64,000 bases of DNA, taken from positions 3,472,001 through 3,536,000 of the forward strand of contig NZ_CP107945.1 in the NCBI RefSeq assembly GCF_036057275.1. Direction: 5' to 3'. Shown here one piece after another: positions 19,168 to 32,025 of the stretch (its first letter is position 1; each line of letters opens with the position of its first letter). This DNA is from Streptomyces sp. NBC_00390. Lineage in GTDB: Bacteria; Actinomycetota; Actinomycetes; Streptomycetales; Streptomycetaceae. The translations under genes were made by a program, and so were the position numbers. A model generated the notes under the pieces. The model did no database searches. It was not told the origin of the DNA and worked only from the letters and a program-made list of their open reading frames with translations.

Positions 19168-19203
19168 GAAGGGCGGTCACCCCGCACGGGGTGACCGCCC
19201 TTC
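19168..19203 (-). terminator. rpoC terminator
   Basis: A perfect 16 bp stem (19168-19183 with 19188-19203, loop GCAC) lies 14 nt beyond the rpoC stop. The stem is GC-rich with an AA/TT base, like the other terminators in this window. Confidence 0.88.
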
Positions 19204-19217
19204 GTCAGACATGCGCC

Positions 19218-23141
<3,924 letters not shown>

Positions 23142-23236
23142 TTGTCGTCAATCCCTCTTTCGGGGTCGAGTCTCAATCAATGGTCTGTACGGGTCCGGGG
23201 ACGACGGGGGCTCTTGCAGAGCCCCCGTCAGGCCCG

Positions 23237-26200
23237 TCAGACCTCTTCGACGCTGCTCGGCTCGCGCCGGGACAGGTCGATTCCGAGCTCTTCCGCAGCG
23301 CGGAAGACGTCCTCGTCGGTGTCGCGCATCTCGATGGACATGCCGTCCGAGGACAGCACCTCCACGTTGAGGCACAGGGACTGCATCTCCTTGATGAGCA
23401 CCTTGAAGGACTCAGGGATGCCGGGCTCGGGGATGTTCTCGCCCTTGACGATGGCCTCGTAGACCTTCACGCGACCGGTGACGTCGTCGGACTTGATGGT
23501 CAGCAGCTCCTGGAGGGCGTAAGCGGCGCCGTATGCCTCCAGCGCCCACACCTCCATCTCGCCGAATCGCTGGCCACCGAACTGGGCCTTACCACCCAGC
23601 GGCTGCTGGGTGATCATCGAGTACGGACCGGTCGACCGAGCGTGCAGCTTGTCGTCGACCAGGTGGTGGAGCTTGAGGATGTACATGTACCCGATCGAGA
23701 TCGGGTCCGGGAACGGCTCGCCGGAGCGGCCGTCGAACAGGTTGGCCTTGCCGGACGCCTGGACCAGCCGGTTGCCGTCGCGGTTCGGGATCGTGGCCTC
23801 GAAGAGACCGGCGATCTCGTCCTCGCGCGCACCGTCGAAGACCGGGGTCGCGACGTTGGTGCCGGGGGCGACCTGGTCGGCGCCGATGGCCTGCAGGCGC
23901 TGAGCCCAGTCGTCCGCGAGCCCGGAGACGTCCCAGCCACGGCTGGCGAGCCAGCCGAGGTGGATCTCCAGGACCTGTCCCGGGTTCATTCGGGACGGGA
24001 CACCCAGCGGGTTGAGGATGATGTCGACCGGGGTGCCGTCCTCCAGGAACGGCATGTCCTCGATCGGCAGGATCTTGGAGATGACGCCCTTGTTGCCGTG
24101 ACGGCCGGCAAGCTTGTCACCGTCGGTGATCTTGCGCTTCTGCGCGACGTACACGCGAACCAGCTGGTTCACGCCCGGGGGCAGCTCGTCGCCCTCCTCG
24201 CGGTCGAAGACGCGGACGCCGATGACCTTGCCGGTCTCGCCGTGCGGCACCTTCAGCGAGGTGTCACGGACCTCACGGGCCTTCTCGCCGAAGATCGCGC
24301 GGAGCAGACGCTCCTCCGGGGTCAGCTCGGTCTCACCCTTGGGCGTGACCTTGCCGACCAGGATGTCGCCGGCGACGACCTCGGCACCGATACGGATGAT
24401 GCCGCGCTCGTCGAGGTCGGCGAGGACCTCCTCGGAGACGTTCGGGATGTCCCGGGTGATCTCCTCGGGGCCGAGCTTGGTGTCACGGGCGTCGACCTCG
24501 TGCTCCTCGATGTGGATCGAGGAGAGGACGTCGTCCTGCACGAGGCGCTGCGACAGGATGATCGCGTCCTCGTAGTTGTGACCCTCCCACGGCATGAACG
24601 CGACCAGCAGGTTCTTGCCGAGCGCCATCTCACCGTTCTCGGTGGCCGGACCGTCGGCGAGGACCTGGCCCTCGATGACCCGGTCGCCCTCGGCGACGAT
24701 GACCTTCTGGTTGACCGAGGTGCCCTGGTTGGAGCGCGAGAACTTCGCGACGCGGTACGTGGTGTACGTGCCGTCGTCGTTGGCGACGGTGATGTAGTCG
24801 GCCGAAACCTCCTGGATCACACCGTCCTTCTCCGCCTTGATGACGTCGCCGGCGTCGGTGGCACAGCGGTACTCCATGCCGGTGCCGACGAGCGGGGCCT
24901 CCGCCTTGATGAGCGGAACGGCCTGGCGCATCATGTTCGCGCCCATGAGGGCACGGTTGGCGTCGTCGTGCTCGAGGAACGGGATCATGGCGGTCGCGAC
25001 CGACACCATCTGGCGCGGCGAGACGTCCATGTAGTCCACGTCGGAACCCGGGACGTAGTCGACCTCGCCGCCACGGCGGCGGACCAGGACACGCGCCTCT
25101 GCGAAGCGCATGTCATCGGTCAGCGCGGCGTTGGCCTGCGCGATGACGAAGCGGTCCTCCTCGTCGGCGGTCAGGTAGTCGACCTCGTCGGTCACCTGGT
25201 CGTCGACGACCTTGCGGTACGGGGTCTCGACGAAGCCGAACGCGTTGACCCGGCCGTACGAGGCGAGCGAGCCGATCAGACCGATGTTCGGGCCTTCGGG
25301 CGTCTCGATCGGGCACATGCGGCCGTAGTGCGACGGGTGCACGTCACGGACCTCGAAGCCGGCCCGCTCACGGGAGAGACCACCCGGGCCAAGAGCCGAC
25401 AGACGGCGCTTGTGGGTGAGACCCGACAGCGGGTTGTTCTGGTCCATGAACTGCGACAGCTGGCTGGTGCCGAAGAACTCCTTGATGGAGGCGACGACCG
25501 GCCGGATGTTGATCAGGGTCTGCGGCGTGATCGCCTCGACGTCCTGCGTGGTCATGCGCTCACGCACGACGCGCTCCATACGAGCCAGACCCGTACGGAC
25601 CTGGTTCTGGATGAGCTCGCCGACGTTGCGCAGACGGCGGTTGCCGAAGTGGTCGATGTCGTCGGTCTCGACGACGATCTGGGTGCCCGACTCGCCGACC
25701 GTCTCGGTCTCGCCGGCGTGCAGCTTGACCAGGTACTTGATGGTGGCGATGACGTCGTCGGTGGTGAGGACGCCGGCGTCCAGCGGCTCGTCCGCGCCGA
25801 GCTTCTTGTTCACCTTGTAGCGGCCGACCTTGGCGAGGTCGTAGCGCTTGGGGTTGAAGTAGAGGTTCTCGAGCAGCGTCTGAGCGGCCTCACGGGTCGG
25901 CGGCTCGCCCGGGCGCAGCTTGCGGTAGATGTCGAGCAGCGCGTCGTCCTGGCCCTGGGTGTGGTCCTTCTCCAGGGTGGCGCGCATCGACTCGTACTCG
26001 CCGAACTCCTCGAGGATCTGCTCGGTGGTCCAGCCGAGCGCCTTGAGCAGGACGGTGACGGACTGCTTGCGCTTGCGGTCGATACGGACACCGACCATGT
26101 CGCGCTTGTCGATCTCCATCTCCAGCCAGGCACCCCGGGACGGGATGATCTTGGCCGTGAAGATGTCCTTGTCGGACGTCTTGTCGATGGAGGAGTCGAA

Positions 26201-26722
26201 GTAGACACCCGGTGAGCGGACCAGCTGCGACACCACGACACGCTCGGTGCCGTTGATGACGAAGGTGCCCTTGTTCGTCATGAGCGGGAAGTCGCCCATG
26301 AAGACCGTCTGGGACTTGATCTCACCGGTCTCGTTGTTGGTGAACTCGGCAGTGACGAAGAGCGGGGCGGCGTACGTGAAGTCGCGCTCCTTGCACTCGT
26401 CGATGGAGTTCTTCGGAGGCTCGAAGCGGTGGTCGCGGAAGGTCAGCGACATCGACCCGGAGAAATCCTCGATCGGCGAGATCTCCTCGAAGATCTCCTC
26501 CAGACCGGACTTGGTGGGGACGTCCTGTCCGTTCTCGAGAGCCGCCTCGACTCGAGCCTTCCATGCGGCATTGCCGAGCAGCCAGTCAAAGCTCTCGGTC
26601 TGCAACGCAAGAAGGTTCGGAACCTCGAGGGGCTCCTTGATCTTTGCAAAGGAGATGCGCAGCGGGGCAGTGCTGGCGCCGTTGTTCGTATTCGCGGTCG
26701 AGGCGTTGCGCGAGGCGGCCAA
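23237..26722 (-). CDS. rpoB: RNA polymerase beta subunit
   Basis: Beta (1161 aa). I chose the TTG start at 26722 (protein MAASRNASTANTNNG), with GGAAGG 8 nt upstream, rather than the longer open frame to 26812. This start gives exactly the residue numbering used for S. coelicolor RpoB. The rifampicin region SQFMDQNN (423-430) and LTHKRRLSALG (435-445) is wild type at Q424, D427, H437, R440 and S442, so the enzyme is predicted to be rifampicin-sensitive. The C-terminal region GGKAQFGGQRFGEMEVWALE is complete. It is upstream of rpoC. Confidence 0.97.
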   Translation of the reverse strand: MAASRNASTANTNNGASTAPLRISFAKIKEPLEVPNLLALQTESFDWLLGNAAWKARVEAALENGQDVPTKSGLEEIFEEISPIEDFSGSMSLTFRDHRFEPPKNSIDECKERDFTYAAPLFVTAEFTNNETGEIKSQTVFMGDFPLMTNKGTFVINGTERVVVSQLVRSPGVYFDSSIDKTSDKDIFTAKIIPSRGAWLEMEIDKRDMVGVRIDRKRKQSVTVLLKALGWTTEQILEEFGEYESMRATLEKDHTQGQDDALLDIYRKLRPGEPPTREAAQTLLENLYFNPKRYDLAKVGRYKVNKKLGADEPLDAGVLTTDDVIATIKYLVKLHAGETETVGESGTQIVVETDDIDHFGNRRLRNVGELIQNQVRTGLARMERVVRERMTTQDVEAITPQTLINIRPVVASIKEFFGTSQLSQFMDQNNPLSGLTHKRRLSALGPGGLSRERAGFEVRDVHPSHYGRMCPIETPEGPNIGLIGSLASYGRVNAFGFVETPYRKVVDDQVTDEVDYLTADEEDRFVIAQANAALTDDMRFAEARVLVRRRGGEVDYVPGSDVDYMDVSPRQMVSVATAMIPFLEHDDANRALMGANMMRQAVPLIKAEAPLVGTGMEYRCATDAGDVIKAEKDGVIQEVSADYITVANDDGTYTTYRVAKFSRSNQGTSVNQKVIVAEGDRVIEGQVLADGPATENGEMALGKNLLVAFMPWEGHNYEDAIILSQRLVQDDVLSSIHIEEHEVDARDTKLGPEEITRDIPNVSEEVLADLDERGIIRIGAEVVAGDILVGKVTPKGETELTPEERLLRAIFGEKAREVRDTSLKVPHGETGKVIGVRVFDREEGDELPPGVNQLVRVYVAQKRKITDGDKLAGRHGNKGVISKILPIEDMPFLEDGTPVDIILNPLGVPSRMNPGQVLEIHLGWLASRGWDVSGLADDWAQRLQAIGADQVAPGTNVATPVFDGAREDEIAGLFEATIPNRDGNRLVQASGKANLFDGRSGEPFPDPISIGYMYILKLHHLVDDKLHARSTGPYSMITQQPLGGKAQFGGQRFGEMEVWALEAYGAAYALQELLTIKSDDVTGRVKVYEAIVKGENIPEPGIPESFKVLIKEMQSLCLNVEVLSSDGMSIEMRDTDEDVFRAAEELGIDLSRREPSSVEEV

Positions 26723-27181
26723 GAGGGGGTCCTTCCGAGGGCTCGGACTCACTACGCGCGTACCGGTCCCATGCTGTGCACGGAGAAGGAAAGCCCAGGT
26801 CAGGACGATCAATCAGCCGATGCTCAAATATGGGCATGCCCCTGGTGACGGGCAGGAGGCAGCTAACAGGCAGCGCAAAGGGTCAGTGTAGCCACTTGGC
26901 ACACTGATGTCCAGTGCGGGTTTTTGAAACCCTCGTTGTTCTCAACTCCGCGACCCCTGCGCCTTGTGGCGCACATCGATACTGCCCGTTCGGTCGTCGA
27001 TCCATGCCTCGGATACGGATCGTTGTGACGACGCGTCCTGAGAATTGCGCGCTGCGTGCGGTTCGTCAAGGCCCCCCAGCCCATTCCTGCTGCGGGGATC
27101 GTCACTGACCAGCGTGGGGAACGCACGGCGAAGATCACCATACTCTCCGCAGCGGCCGGTGGGCGGCCGTCGCGGGTACGC
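26723..27181. other. rpoB promoter/leader region
   Basis: A 459 bp non-coding stretch between the rplL terminator and rpoB. The rpoBC promoter lies here, but no unambiguous -35/-10 pair was found. In the AT-richer part near 26800-26850 the plus strand reads ATCAATCAGCCGATGCTC. No frame shows a plausible protein. Confidence 0.4.
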
Positions 27182-27217
27182 CGAAGGGCGACCACCCGTA
27201 TGGATGATCGCCCTTCG
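27182..27217 (-). terminator. rplJL terminator
   Basis: An inverted repeat beginning CGAAGGGCGA at 27182, with the matching arm ending at 27217, lies 65 nt beyond the rplL stop. Two positions are C/A on the plus strand but G-U pairs in minus-strand RNA. The hairpin is therefore better in the direction of rplL transcription. Confidence 0.8.
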
Positions 27218-27281
27218 CGTGCGCCCAGCGGCGCGAGAGTCGTCAGACTCGGACCGTGTGCCCGCAGGCACCGGTCGGGAC

Positions 27282-27665
27282 TTACTTGACCTCGACGGAC
27301 GCGCCGGCGGCCTTGAGGGACTCGGCAGCCTTCTCGGCGGCCTCCTTGGCGACCTTCTCGAGGACCGGCTTCGGGGTGCCGTCGACGAGGTCCTTGGCCT
27401 CCTTCAGGCCCAGGGAGGTCAGCTCACGCACGACCTTGATGACCTGGATCTTCTTCTCGCCGGCACCGGTGAGGATGACGTCGAACTCGTCCTGCTCCTC
27501 GACGGCCTCGGCGGTGGCGGCCGGACCGGCCGGACCGGCCACGGCGACCGCGGCGGCGGCGGTGACGTCGAACTTGTCCTCGAACGCCTTCACGAACTCG
27601 GAGAGCTCGATGAGGGTCATCTCCTCGAACTGCGCGAGCAGGTCTTCCTGGCTGAGCTTCGCCAT
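27282..27665 (-). CDS. rplL: 50S ribosomal protein L7/L12
   Basis: L7/L12 (127 aa) forms the mobile stalk that recruits translational GTPases. I chose the ATG at 27665 (MAKLSQEDLLAQFEEM), with GGAAGGATCG upstream; the open frame extends six codons further. The N-terminal dimerisation domain, an Ala/Pro/Gly hinge (AAAAVAVAGPAGPAATA) and the C-terminal domain FDVILTGAGEKKIQVIKVVR are all present. It forms an operon with rplJ (111 bp gap). Confidence 0.97.
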   Translation of the reverse strand: MAKLSQEDLLAQFEEMTLIELSEFVKAFEDKFDVTAAAAVAVAGPAGPAATAEAVEEQDEFDVILTGAGEKKIQVIKVVRELTSLGLKEAKDLVDGTPKPVLEKVAKEAAEKAAESLKAAGASVEVK

Positions 27666-27776
27666 GATGGGCGATCCTTCCAACTAATTCGGCTGGTGCC
27701 GAGATGTACATGTCGGCGGGCGTGCGGCCCGCTACGACCAGCGCCTCAGGCGGCGCCGATCAATGCGCGAGCCGAA

Positions 27777-28307
27777 TTACTCGGCACCGCCCTGCTCGGC
27801 CTGCTTGGCACGGAGCGCGTCCACGGTGCGGACGAGCTTCGAGGGGAGCGCCTGGAAGAGCGAGGCAGCCTGGGACTGCTTGCCCTTGAACGCACCGGCC
27901 AGCTTGCTGAGCAGAACCTCGCGGGACTCGAGGTCCGCAAGCTTCTTGATCTCATCGGCGGACAGCGCCTTGCCATCAAGGACACCGCCCTTGATGATCA
28001 GGTTCGGGTTCTCCTTGGCGAAGTCACGAAGACCCTTCGCCGACTCCACCGGGTCACCGGTGATGAAGGCAACCGCCGTCGGACCGTTGAACTGGTCGTC
28101 GAGCGAAGTGATCCCGGCCTCGTTGGCCGCAATCTTGGTCAGCGTGTTCTTCACCACGGCGTACTGGGCGTTCTCACCGAGAGAACGGCGCAGCTGCTTG
28201 AGCTGAGCCACGGTGAGACCCCGGTACTCGGTCAGCACGGCGGCGTTCGAGCTGCGGAACTGGTCCGCGAGCTCGGCTACCGCGGCAGCCTTGTCGGGCC
28301 TTGCCAT
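27777..28307 (-). CDS. rplJ: 50S ribosomal protein L10
   Basis: L10 (176 aa) anchors the L7/L12 dimers to the large subunit. I chose the ATG at 28307 (MARPDKAAAVAELADQF) because it has a GGAAGGAGG ribosome site. The frame is open for 68 more codons upstream, but these cover the leader and attenuator. The rRNA-binding half has TEYRGLTVAQLKQLRR and the C-terminal helix binds L7/L12. L10 leaders elsewhere are autoregulated by the L10-L12 complex. Confidence 0.97.
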   Translation of the reverse strand: MARPDKAAAVAELADQFRSSNAAVLTEYRGLTVAQLKQLRRSLGENAQYAVVKNTLTKIAANEAGITSLDDQFNGPTAVAFITGDPVESAKGLRDFAKENPNLIIKGGVLDGKALSADEIKKLADLESREVLLSKLAGAFKGKQSQAASLFQALPSKLVRTVDALRAKQAEQGGAE

Positions 28308-28588
28308 AGAGCGTCGGCCTCCTTCCGGGTGATGAGGACCGCTCAGAAGGGGCTGAACAAAACGAAACGCCCCGGCGCAGGCGCACGGGGCGTAGCTCGA
28401 CCGGCTGTGCCCTTTGAAGAGCGAAGTCCGGGAACTTTCCACAGTCACCTGCGCAGGACGTCCGCGTCTCAGCGGAACCTTCGGCCGCCGAACCCTCGAG
28501 AACGAGAGCACGGCAACGACCAGCGGTCTTTGGCTTCTGTGGAAGAGTACGGGAACGGATCGCGCTCAGGCAAATCCGCCCGATTGCG
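28308..28588 (-). other. rplJL leader and promoter region
   Basis: A 281 bp gap between rplJ and the upstream lipoprotein gene. It contains the attenuator-like hairpin at 28355-28392 and must contain the rplJL promoter. The region 28393-28500 probably forms the rest of an L10-type leader RNA; I could not fold it reliably by eye. Confidence 0.5.
28355..28392 (-). promoter_or_regulatory. L10-leader attenuator-like hairpin
   Basis: On the minus strand CGCCCCG (28392-28386) and CGGGGCG (28374-28368) form a 7 bp stem with an 11 nt loop. A U-rich tail TTTCGTTTTGT follows, ending 48 nt before the rplJ start. A U-tail is rare in this genome and makes a real intrinsic terminator likely. Its position within the rplJ leader suggests attenuation, as in known L10 leaders. 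Confidence 0.65.
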
Positions 28589-29458
28589 TCACGCGCCCTC
28601 GGCGTCCTTCATCATCTCGGCGAGGTCGACGGTCTCACCGGGGGACGGCGCCTTCACGGTGACCGGCTTGTTGACGGCCAGGAACTTGATGACCACGTCC
28701 AGCGGACCCTTGTCGGTGGTGCTGCGGGTACGGAACTGCTTGGTCTGGTCGTTCTCGTCGATCCACATGTCCATCGTGAGCGACTTGGCGCCGAGCTTCT
28801 CGTAGTCCTTGAGGCTCTGCTCCCGGCTCTTCCTGGTCGCCGCGTCCTCGCCCTTGAGGCTGTCCCGCATGGCGTCGAGGGTGAGCGTGCCGGAGTAGTG
28901 CGTGGTCTTCACGCCGTCGATGGTCTCCTCGCCGACCTTCTTGAGGTCCTTGGAGGCCGTGAGCGCCGCGGAGTCCTTGGCCGGGTTCTGCTCCGCCTGG
29001 CGGGACAGGCCCGCCATGGGGTCCTCCCCGCCGGCCTCCTTGAGTGCGGCGAGGTCGAACTTCATCCAGTTCTTGCCGGGCTCGAGCGGCTCCCCGCCGT
29101 TCATGTACATCGCTCCGCCGACGACGCGGATCTCGACCTCACCGGAGTCGGCCCCCGTGCCGCCCTCCATCTTCATCTGCAGCGCGAGCGGCTTCATGCT
29201 CATGGAGGCCTGGGCCTTCATCGAGCCGTCCCCCGGAACCTTGCCGCTCATCGAGTAGGTGAGCGACGTGATCTTCTCGTTCTTCTCCGCGGCGCGCTTG
29301 ATCGCGGCGGCCGGAGTGACCTCCACGGGCTTCGGCGCGGACGACGAGGTCTTGCCCCCGGGTGACGCCTTGTCGTCCTTACCCGTGCATGCTGCCGTGC
29401 CGCACAGCAACGCGCCGGCCAGCGCGACTCCGGCCATCTTCCGGTACATCGAATTCAC
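28589..29458 (-). CDS. LppX/LprAFG-like secreted lipoprotein
   Basis: A 289 aa lipoprotein. The N-terminus MYRKMAGVALAGALLCGTAAC gives a lipobox (GTAAC) with the modified Cys at about residue 24. The body resembles actinobacterial LppX/LprG-type lipid-binding lipoproteins in length and pattern: a beta-rich region with LTYSMSGKVPG, and WMKFDL, VKTTHYSGTLTLD and MDMWIDEND. The GTG at 29458 has a GGGGGAAC site; ATG at 29449 is an alternative. It lies between rplA and rplJ on the same strand, as in S. coelicolor as I recall. The ligand is unknown. Confidence 0.8.
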   Translation of the reverse strand: MNSMYRKMAGVALAGALLCGTAACTGKDDKASPGGKTSSSAPKPVEVTPAAAIKRAAEKNEKITSLTYSMSGKVPGDGSMKAQASMSMKPLALQMKMEGGTGADSGEVEIRVVGGAMYMNGGEPLEPGKNWMKFDLAALKEAGGEDPMAGLSRQAEQNPAKDSAALTASKDLKKVGEETIDGVKTTHYSGTLTLDAMRDSLKGEDAATRKSREQSLKDYEKLGAKSLTMDMWIDENDQTKQFRTRSTTDKGPLDVVIKFLAVNKPVTVKAPSPGETVDLAEMMKDAEGA

Positions 29459-29544
29459 GTTCCCCCCACGGGATCTTGCTCTATTCTCGATCAGTCATTC
29501 GTGACCCTACCTTTCGCCGCGGACAACACGTACCGAAAAACGGG

Positions 29545-29580
29545 CCGGCCCCCTCGGCTCCGGAGAGCCGAGGGGGCCGG
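29545..29580 (-). terminator. rplKA terminator
   Basis: A perfect 16 bp stem (29545-29560 with 29565-29580, loop CGGA) lies 34 nt after the rplA stop. On the minus strand it is followed by CGTTTTTCGG, a real U-tract. This is one of the clearest intrinsic terminators in the window. Confidence 0.93.
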
Positions 29581-29613
29581 TTCAGTACGCGAGACCCGCG
29601 ACTGCCGTCAGAT

Positions 29614-30336
29614 TCAGACGGCGGCCGGGTCCTCCTCGACGAGGAGGTTGCGGGTGCGGTTGGAGTCCAGCGGGATGCCGGGGCCCATCGTGGTGGTCAG
29701 GGTCGCCTTCTTGATGTAGCGGCCCTTCGCGGCGGACGGCTTCAGACGGAGGATCTCCTCCAGCGCCGCGGCGTAGTTCTCGACCAGCTTCGTCTCGTCG
29801 AAGGAAACCTTGCCGATGATGAAGTGGAGGTTCGAGTGCTTGTCGACGCGGAACTCGATCTTGCCGCCCTTGATGTCGTTGACAGCCTTGACGACATCCA
29901 TGGTCACGGTGCCGGTCTTCGGGTTCGGCATCAGACCACGCGGACCGAGCACACGGCCGAGGCGGCCGACCTTGCCCATGAGGTCCGGCGTGGCGACGAC
30001 GGCGTCGAAGTCCAGACGGCCCTTCGCAACCTCGTCGATCAGTTCGTCGGAGCCGACGATGTCGGCGCCCGCGGCTTCCGCGGCCGCAGCACGGTCACCG
30101 GTCGCGAAGACCAGGACCCGGGCGGTCTTACCGGTGCCGTGCGGAAGGTTCACGGTGCCACGGACCATCTGGTCGGCCTTGCGCGGGTCAACGCCCAGGC
30201 GGAAGGCGACCTCGACGGTGCCGTCGAACTTGGTGGAGGCGGTGTCCTTCGCAAGACGGACGGCCTCGAGCGGGGCGTAGTTGCGCTCCCGGTCGATCTT
30301 CTCGTCCGCGTTGCGGAGAGCCTTGCTGCGCTTCAC
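29614..30336 (-). CDS. rplA: 50S ribosomal protein L1
   Basis: L1 (240 aa) forms the mobile L1 stalk by the E site. The GTG start at 30336 (protein MKRSKALRNADEKID) has AGGAGAAG immediately upstream. The longer open frame to 30507 runs through the rplK-rplA gap. GPRGLMPNPKTGTV, the L1 signature, lies near residue 130. It forms an operon with rplK. In other bacteria L1 represses its own operon. Confidence 0.97.
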   Translation of the reverse strand: MKRSKALRNADEKIDRERNYAPLEAVRLAKDTASTKFDGTVEVAFRLGVDPRKADQMVRGTVNLPHGTGKTARVLVFATGDRAAAAEAAGADIVGSDELIDEVAKGRLDFDAVVATPDLMGKVGRLGRVLGPRGLMPNPKTGTVTMDVVKAVNDIKGGKIEFRVDKHSNLHFIIGKVSFDETKLVENYAAALEEILRLKPSAAKGRYIKKATLTTTMGPGIPLDSNRTRNLLVEEDPAAV

Positions 30337-30442
30337 TTCTTCTCCTGTTGGTTCAGGTGTGGAGTCGTGGTCCGGGCCAGCGCCTGGCCCTACCACTGGG
30401 GCTGTGCCCAGATGCGGCTGACGCCGCGTGGCGGTGAGCTGA

Positions 30443-30877
30443 TCAGCCCTCGACCGTGATGCCCATGGAACGGGCGGTGCCGGCGATGATCTTCTCGGCG
30501 GCGTCAAGGTCGTTGGCGTTCAGGTCGGGCATCTTGGTCGTGGCGATGTCACGGACCTGGTCGCGCGTCAGCTTGGCGACCTTGGTCTTGTGCGGCTCGC
30601 CGGAGCCCTTGTCCACGCCCGCGGCCTTGAGGATCAGCTTGGCGGCCGGCGGAGTCTTCGTGACGAAGGTGAAGGAACGGTCCTCGTAGACCGTGATCTC
30701 CACCGGCACGACCATGCCACGCTGCGACTCGGTCGCGGCGTTGTAGGCCTTGCAGAACTCCATGATGTTGACGCCGTGCTGACCGAGCGCGGGGCCGACC
30801 GGCGGAGCCGGGTTGGCCGCACCGGCCTGGATCTGGAGCTTGATAAGCCCCGTGACCTTCTTCTTCTTGGGAGGCAT
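30443..30877 (-). CDS. rplK: 50S ribosomal protein L11
   Basis: L11 (144 aa) is part of the GTPase-associated centre, the thiostrepton-binding site and the sensor through which RelA detects uncharged t[42 protein letters not shown] and the C-terminal signature [20 protein letters not shown] are intact. No substitution expected to block thiostrepton is evident. It is preceded by the nusG terminator and so must have its own promoter in about 30890-30980. Confidence 0.97.
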
Positions 30878-30980
30878 TGCTCTCTCCGGGTCCTAGTGAG
30901 AGTTTTCCGCCTGCCACCCGATCATCCGGATGGAGGCATACCGCACAACGATAACGGGTATAGCTGCGCGGCCAAAAACC

Positions 30981-31021
30981 GAGCAGGTCAGAGCGGCTGC
31001 GAGAGCCGGTCTGACCTGTTC
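30981..31021 (-). terminator. nusG terminator
   Basis: An 18 bp inverted repeat (30981-30998 with 31004-31021, two mismatches, 5 nt loop) lies 30 nt beyond the nusG stop. On the minus strand GGTTTTTGG follows directly. It separates secE-nusG from rplK-rplA. Confidence 0.88.
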
Positions 31022-31051
31022 GGAGGCGTATGTTCCAGAAGGTGCCGGAGG

Positions 31052-31951
31052 CTAGTTCTTCTGGATCTGGTCGAAGCTCAGCTCGACCGGGGTCTCGCGG
31101 CCGAAGATCTCGACGAGGCCCTTGACCTTCTTCGAGTCGGCGTTGATCTCGTTGATCGTGGCCTGCAGGGTGGCGAACGGACCGTCGGTGACGGTGACCG
31201 AGTCGCCGACCTCGAAGTCCAGCACCTGGACCTCGACCTTGCGGGCCGGAACCGGCTTGCCCTCGGCCTCGGCGGCTTCGCGGGCGGCCTTCTCCTCGGC
31301 CTCCGGGGCGAGCATCTTCACGATCTCGTCCAGCGTCAGCGGGTACGGGTCGTATGCGTTGCCCACGAAGCCGGTGACGCCAGGGGTGTTGCGCACGACG
31401 CCCCAGGACTCGTTCGTCAGGTCCATGCGCACCAGCACATAGCCGGGGAGTTTGTTCTGCCGGACGTTCTTGCGCTCGCCGTTCTTGATCTGGACGATCT
31501 CTTCCTCGGGCACCTCGGCCTGGTAGATGAAGTCCTCGACGTTCAGCGAGACGGCGCGCTGCTCGAGATTCGCCTTCACGCGCTTCTCGTAGCCCGCGTA
31601 GGTGTGGATCACGTACCACTCGCCGGGCAGACCGCGCAGCTCGTCGCGGAGCGCGGCGACCGGGTCGGCCGGAGCCTCGGGCTCTCCCTCGCCGGCCTCG
31701 GCGGCCGCTTCGGCCTCCTCGACGGCGGCCAGGGCGGCCTCGTCCTCGTCCTCGTCGACCTCGGCGAGCGCGGTGGCCTCGTCCTCGACGTGCACGGCGG
31801 CGACCTCGGCCGGCTCGCCGGCCTCGGCGTCGGCAGCTTCAGCCTGGTCCGGCTCCACAGCGTCCGCCGCCTCGACGATGTCGAGCTCGTCCTCAACGGA
31901 CTCGAAGCTCTCGCCGGCCTCGGCGGCGTCGTTCAGGTTCGGGTCAGACAC
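31052..31951 (-). CDS. nusG: Transcription termination/antitermination factor NusG
   Basis: NusG (299 aa) links RNA polymerase to Rho or the ribosome. Residues about 1-115 are a long, very acidic Ala/Glu/Asp extension (for example EDEDEAALAAVEEAEAAAEA) typical of Streptomyces NusG and absent from E. coli. The NGN domain follows (WYVIHTYAGYEKRVK, PGYVLVRMDL). The C-terminal KOW domain has VTDGPFATLQATINEINAD. The GTG start is 74 bp after secE. S10 (rpsJ, also in this window) is its ribosomal partner. Confidence 0.96.
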   Translation of the reverse strand: MSDPNLNDAAEAGESFESVEDELDIVEAADAVEPDQAEAADAEAGEPAEVAAVHVEDEATALAEVDEDEDEAALAAVEEAEAAAEAGEGEPEAPADPVAALRDELRGLPGEWYVIHTYAGYEKRVKANLEQRAVSLNVEDFIYQAEVPEEEIVQIKNGERKNVRQNKLPGYVLVRMDLTNESWGVVRNTPGVTGFVGNAYDPYPLTLDEIVKMLAPEAEEKAAREAAEAEGKPVPARKVEVQVLDFEVGDSVTVTDGPFATLQATINEINADSKKVKGLVEIFGRETPVELSFDQIQKN

Positions 31952-32025
31952 GGTGGCTGCTTCTTCCTGGATACAGATGGGTGGAACATGCGAAAGGGGC
32001 GCCGCATCACGGCGCCCTCCGCGGA

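Noticed and set aside
18324..19187. A 287-codon minus-strand gene between rpsL and rpoC
   Set aside because: It is Arg/Pro/Gly-rich low complexity, runs over the rpoC terminator hairpin and shows no recognisable domain.
26723..26812. Longer RpoB N-terminus from 26812
   Set aside because: The TTG at 26722 has the ribosome site and gives the established Streptomyces residue numbering; the extra 30 residues have no family support.
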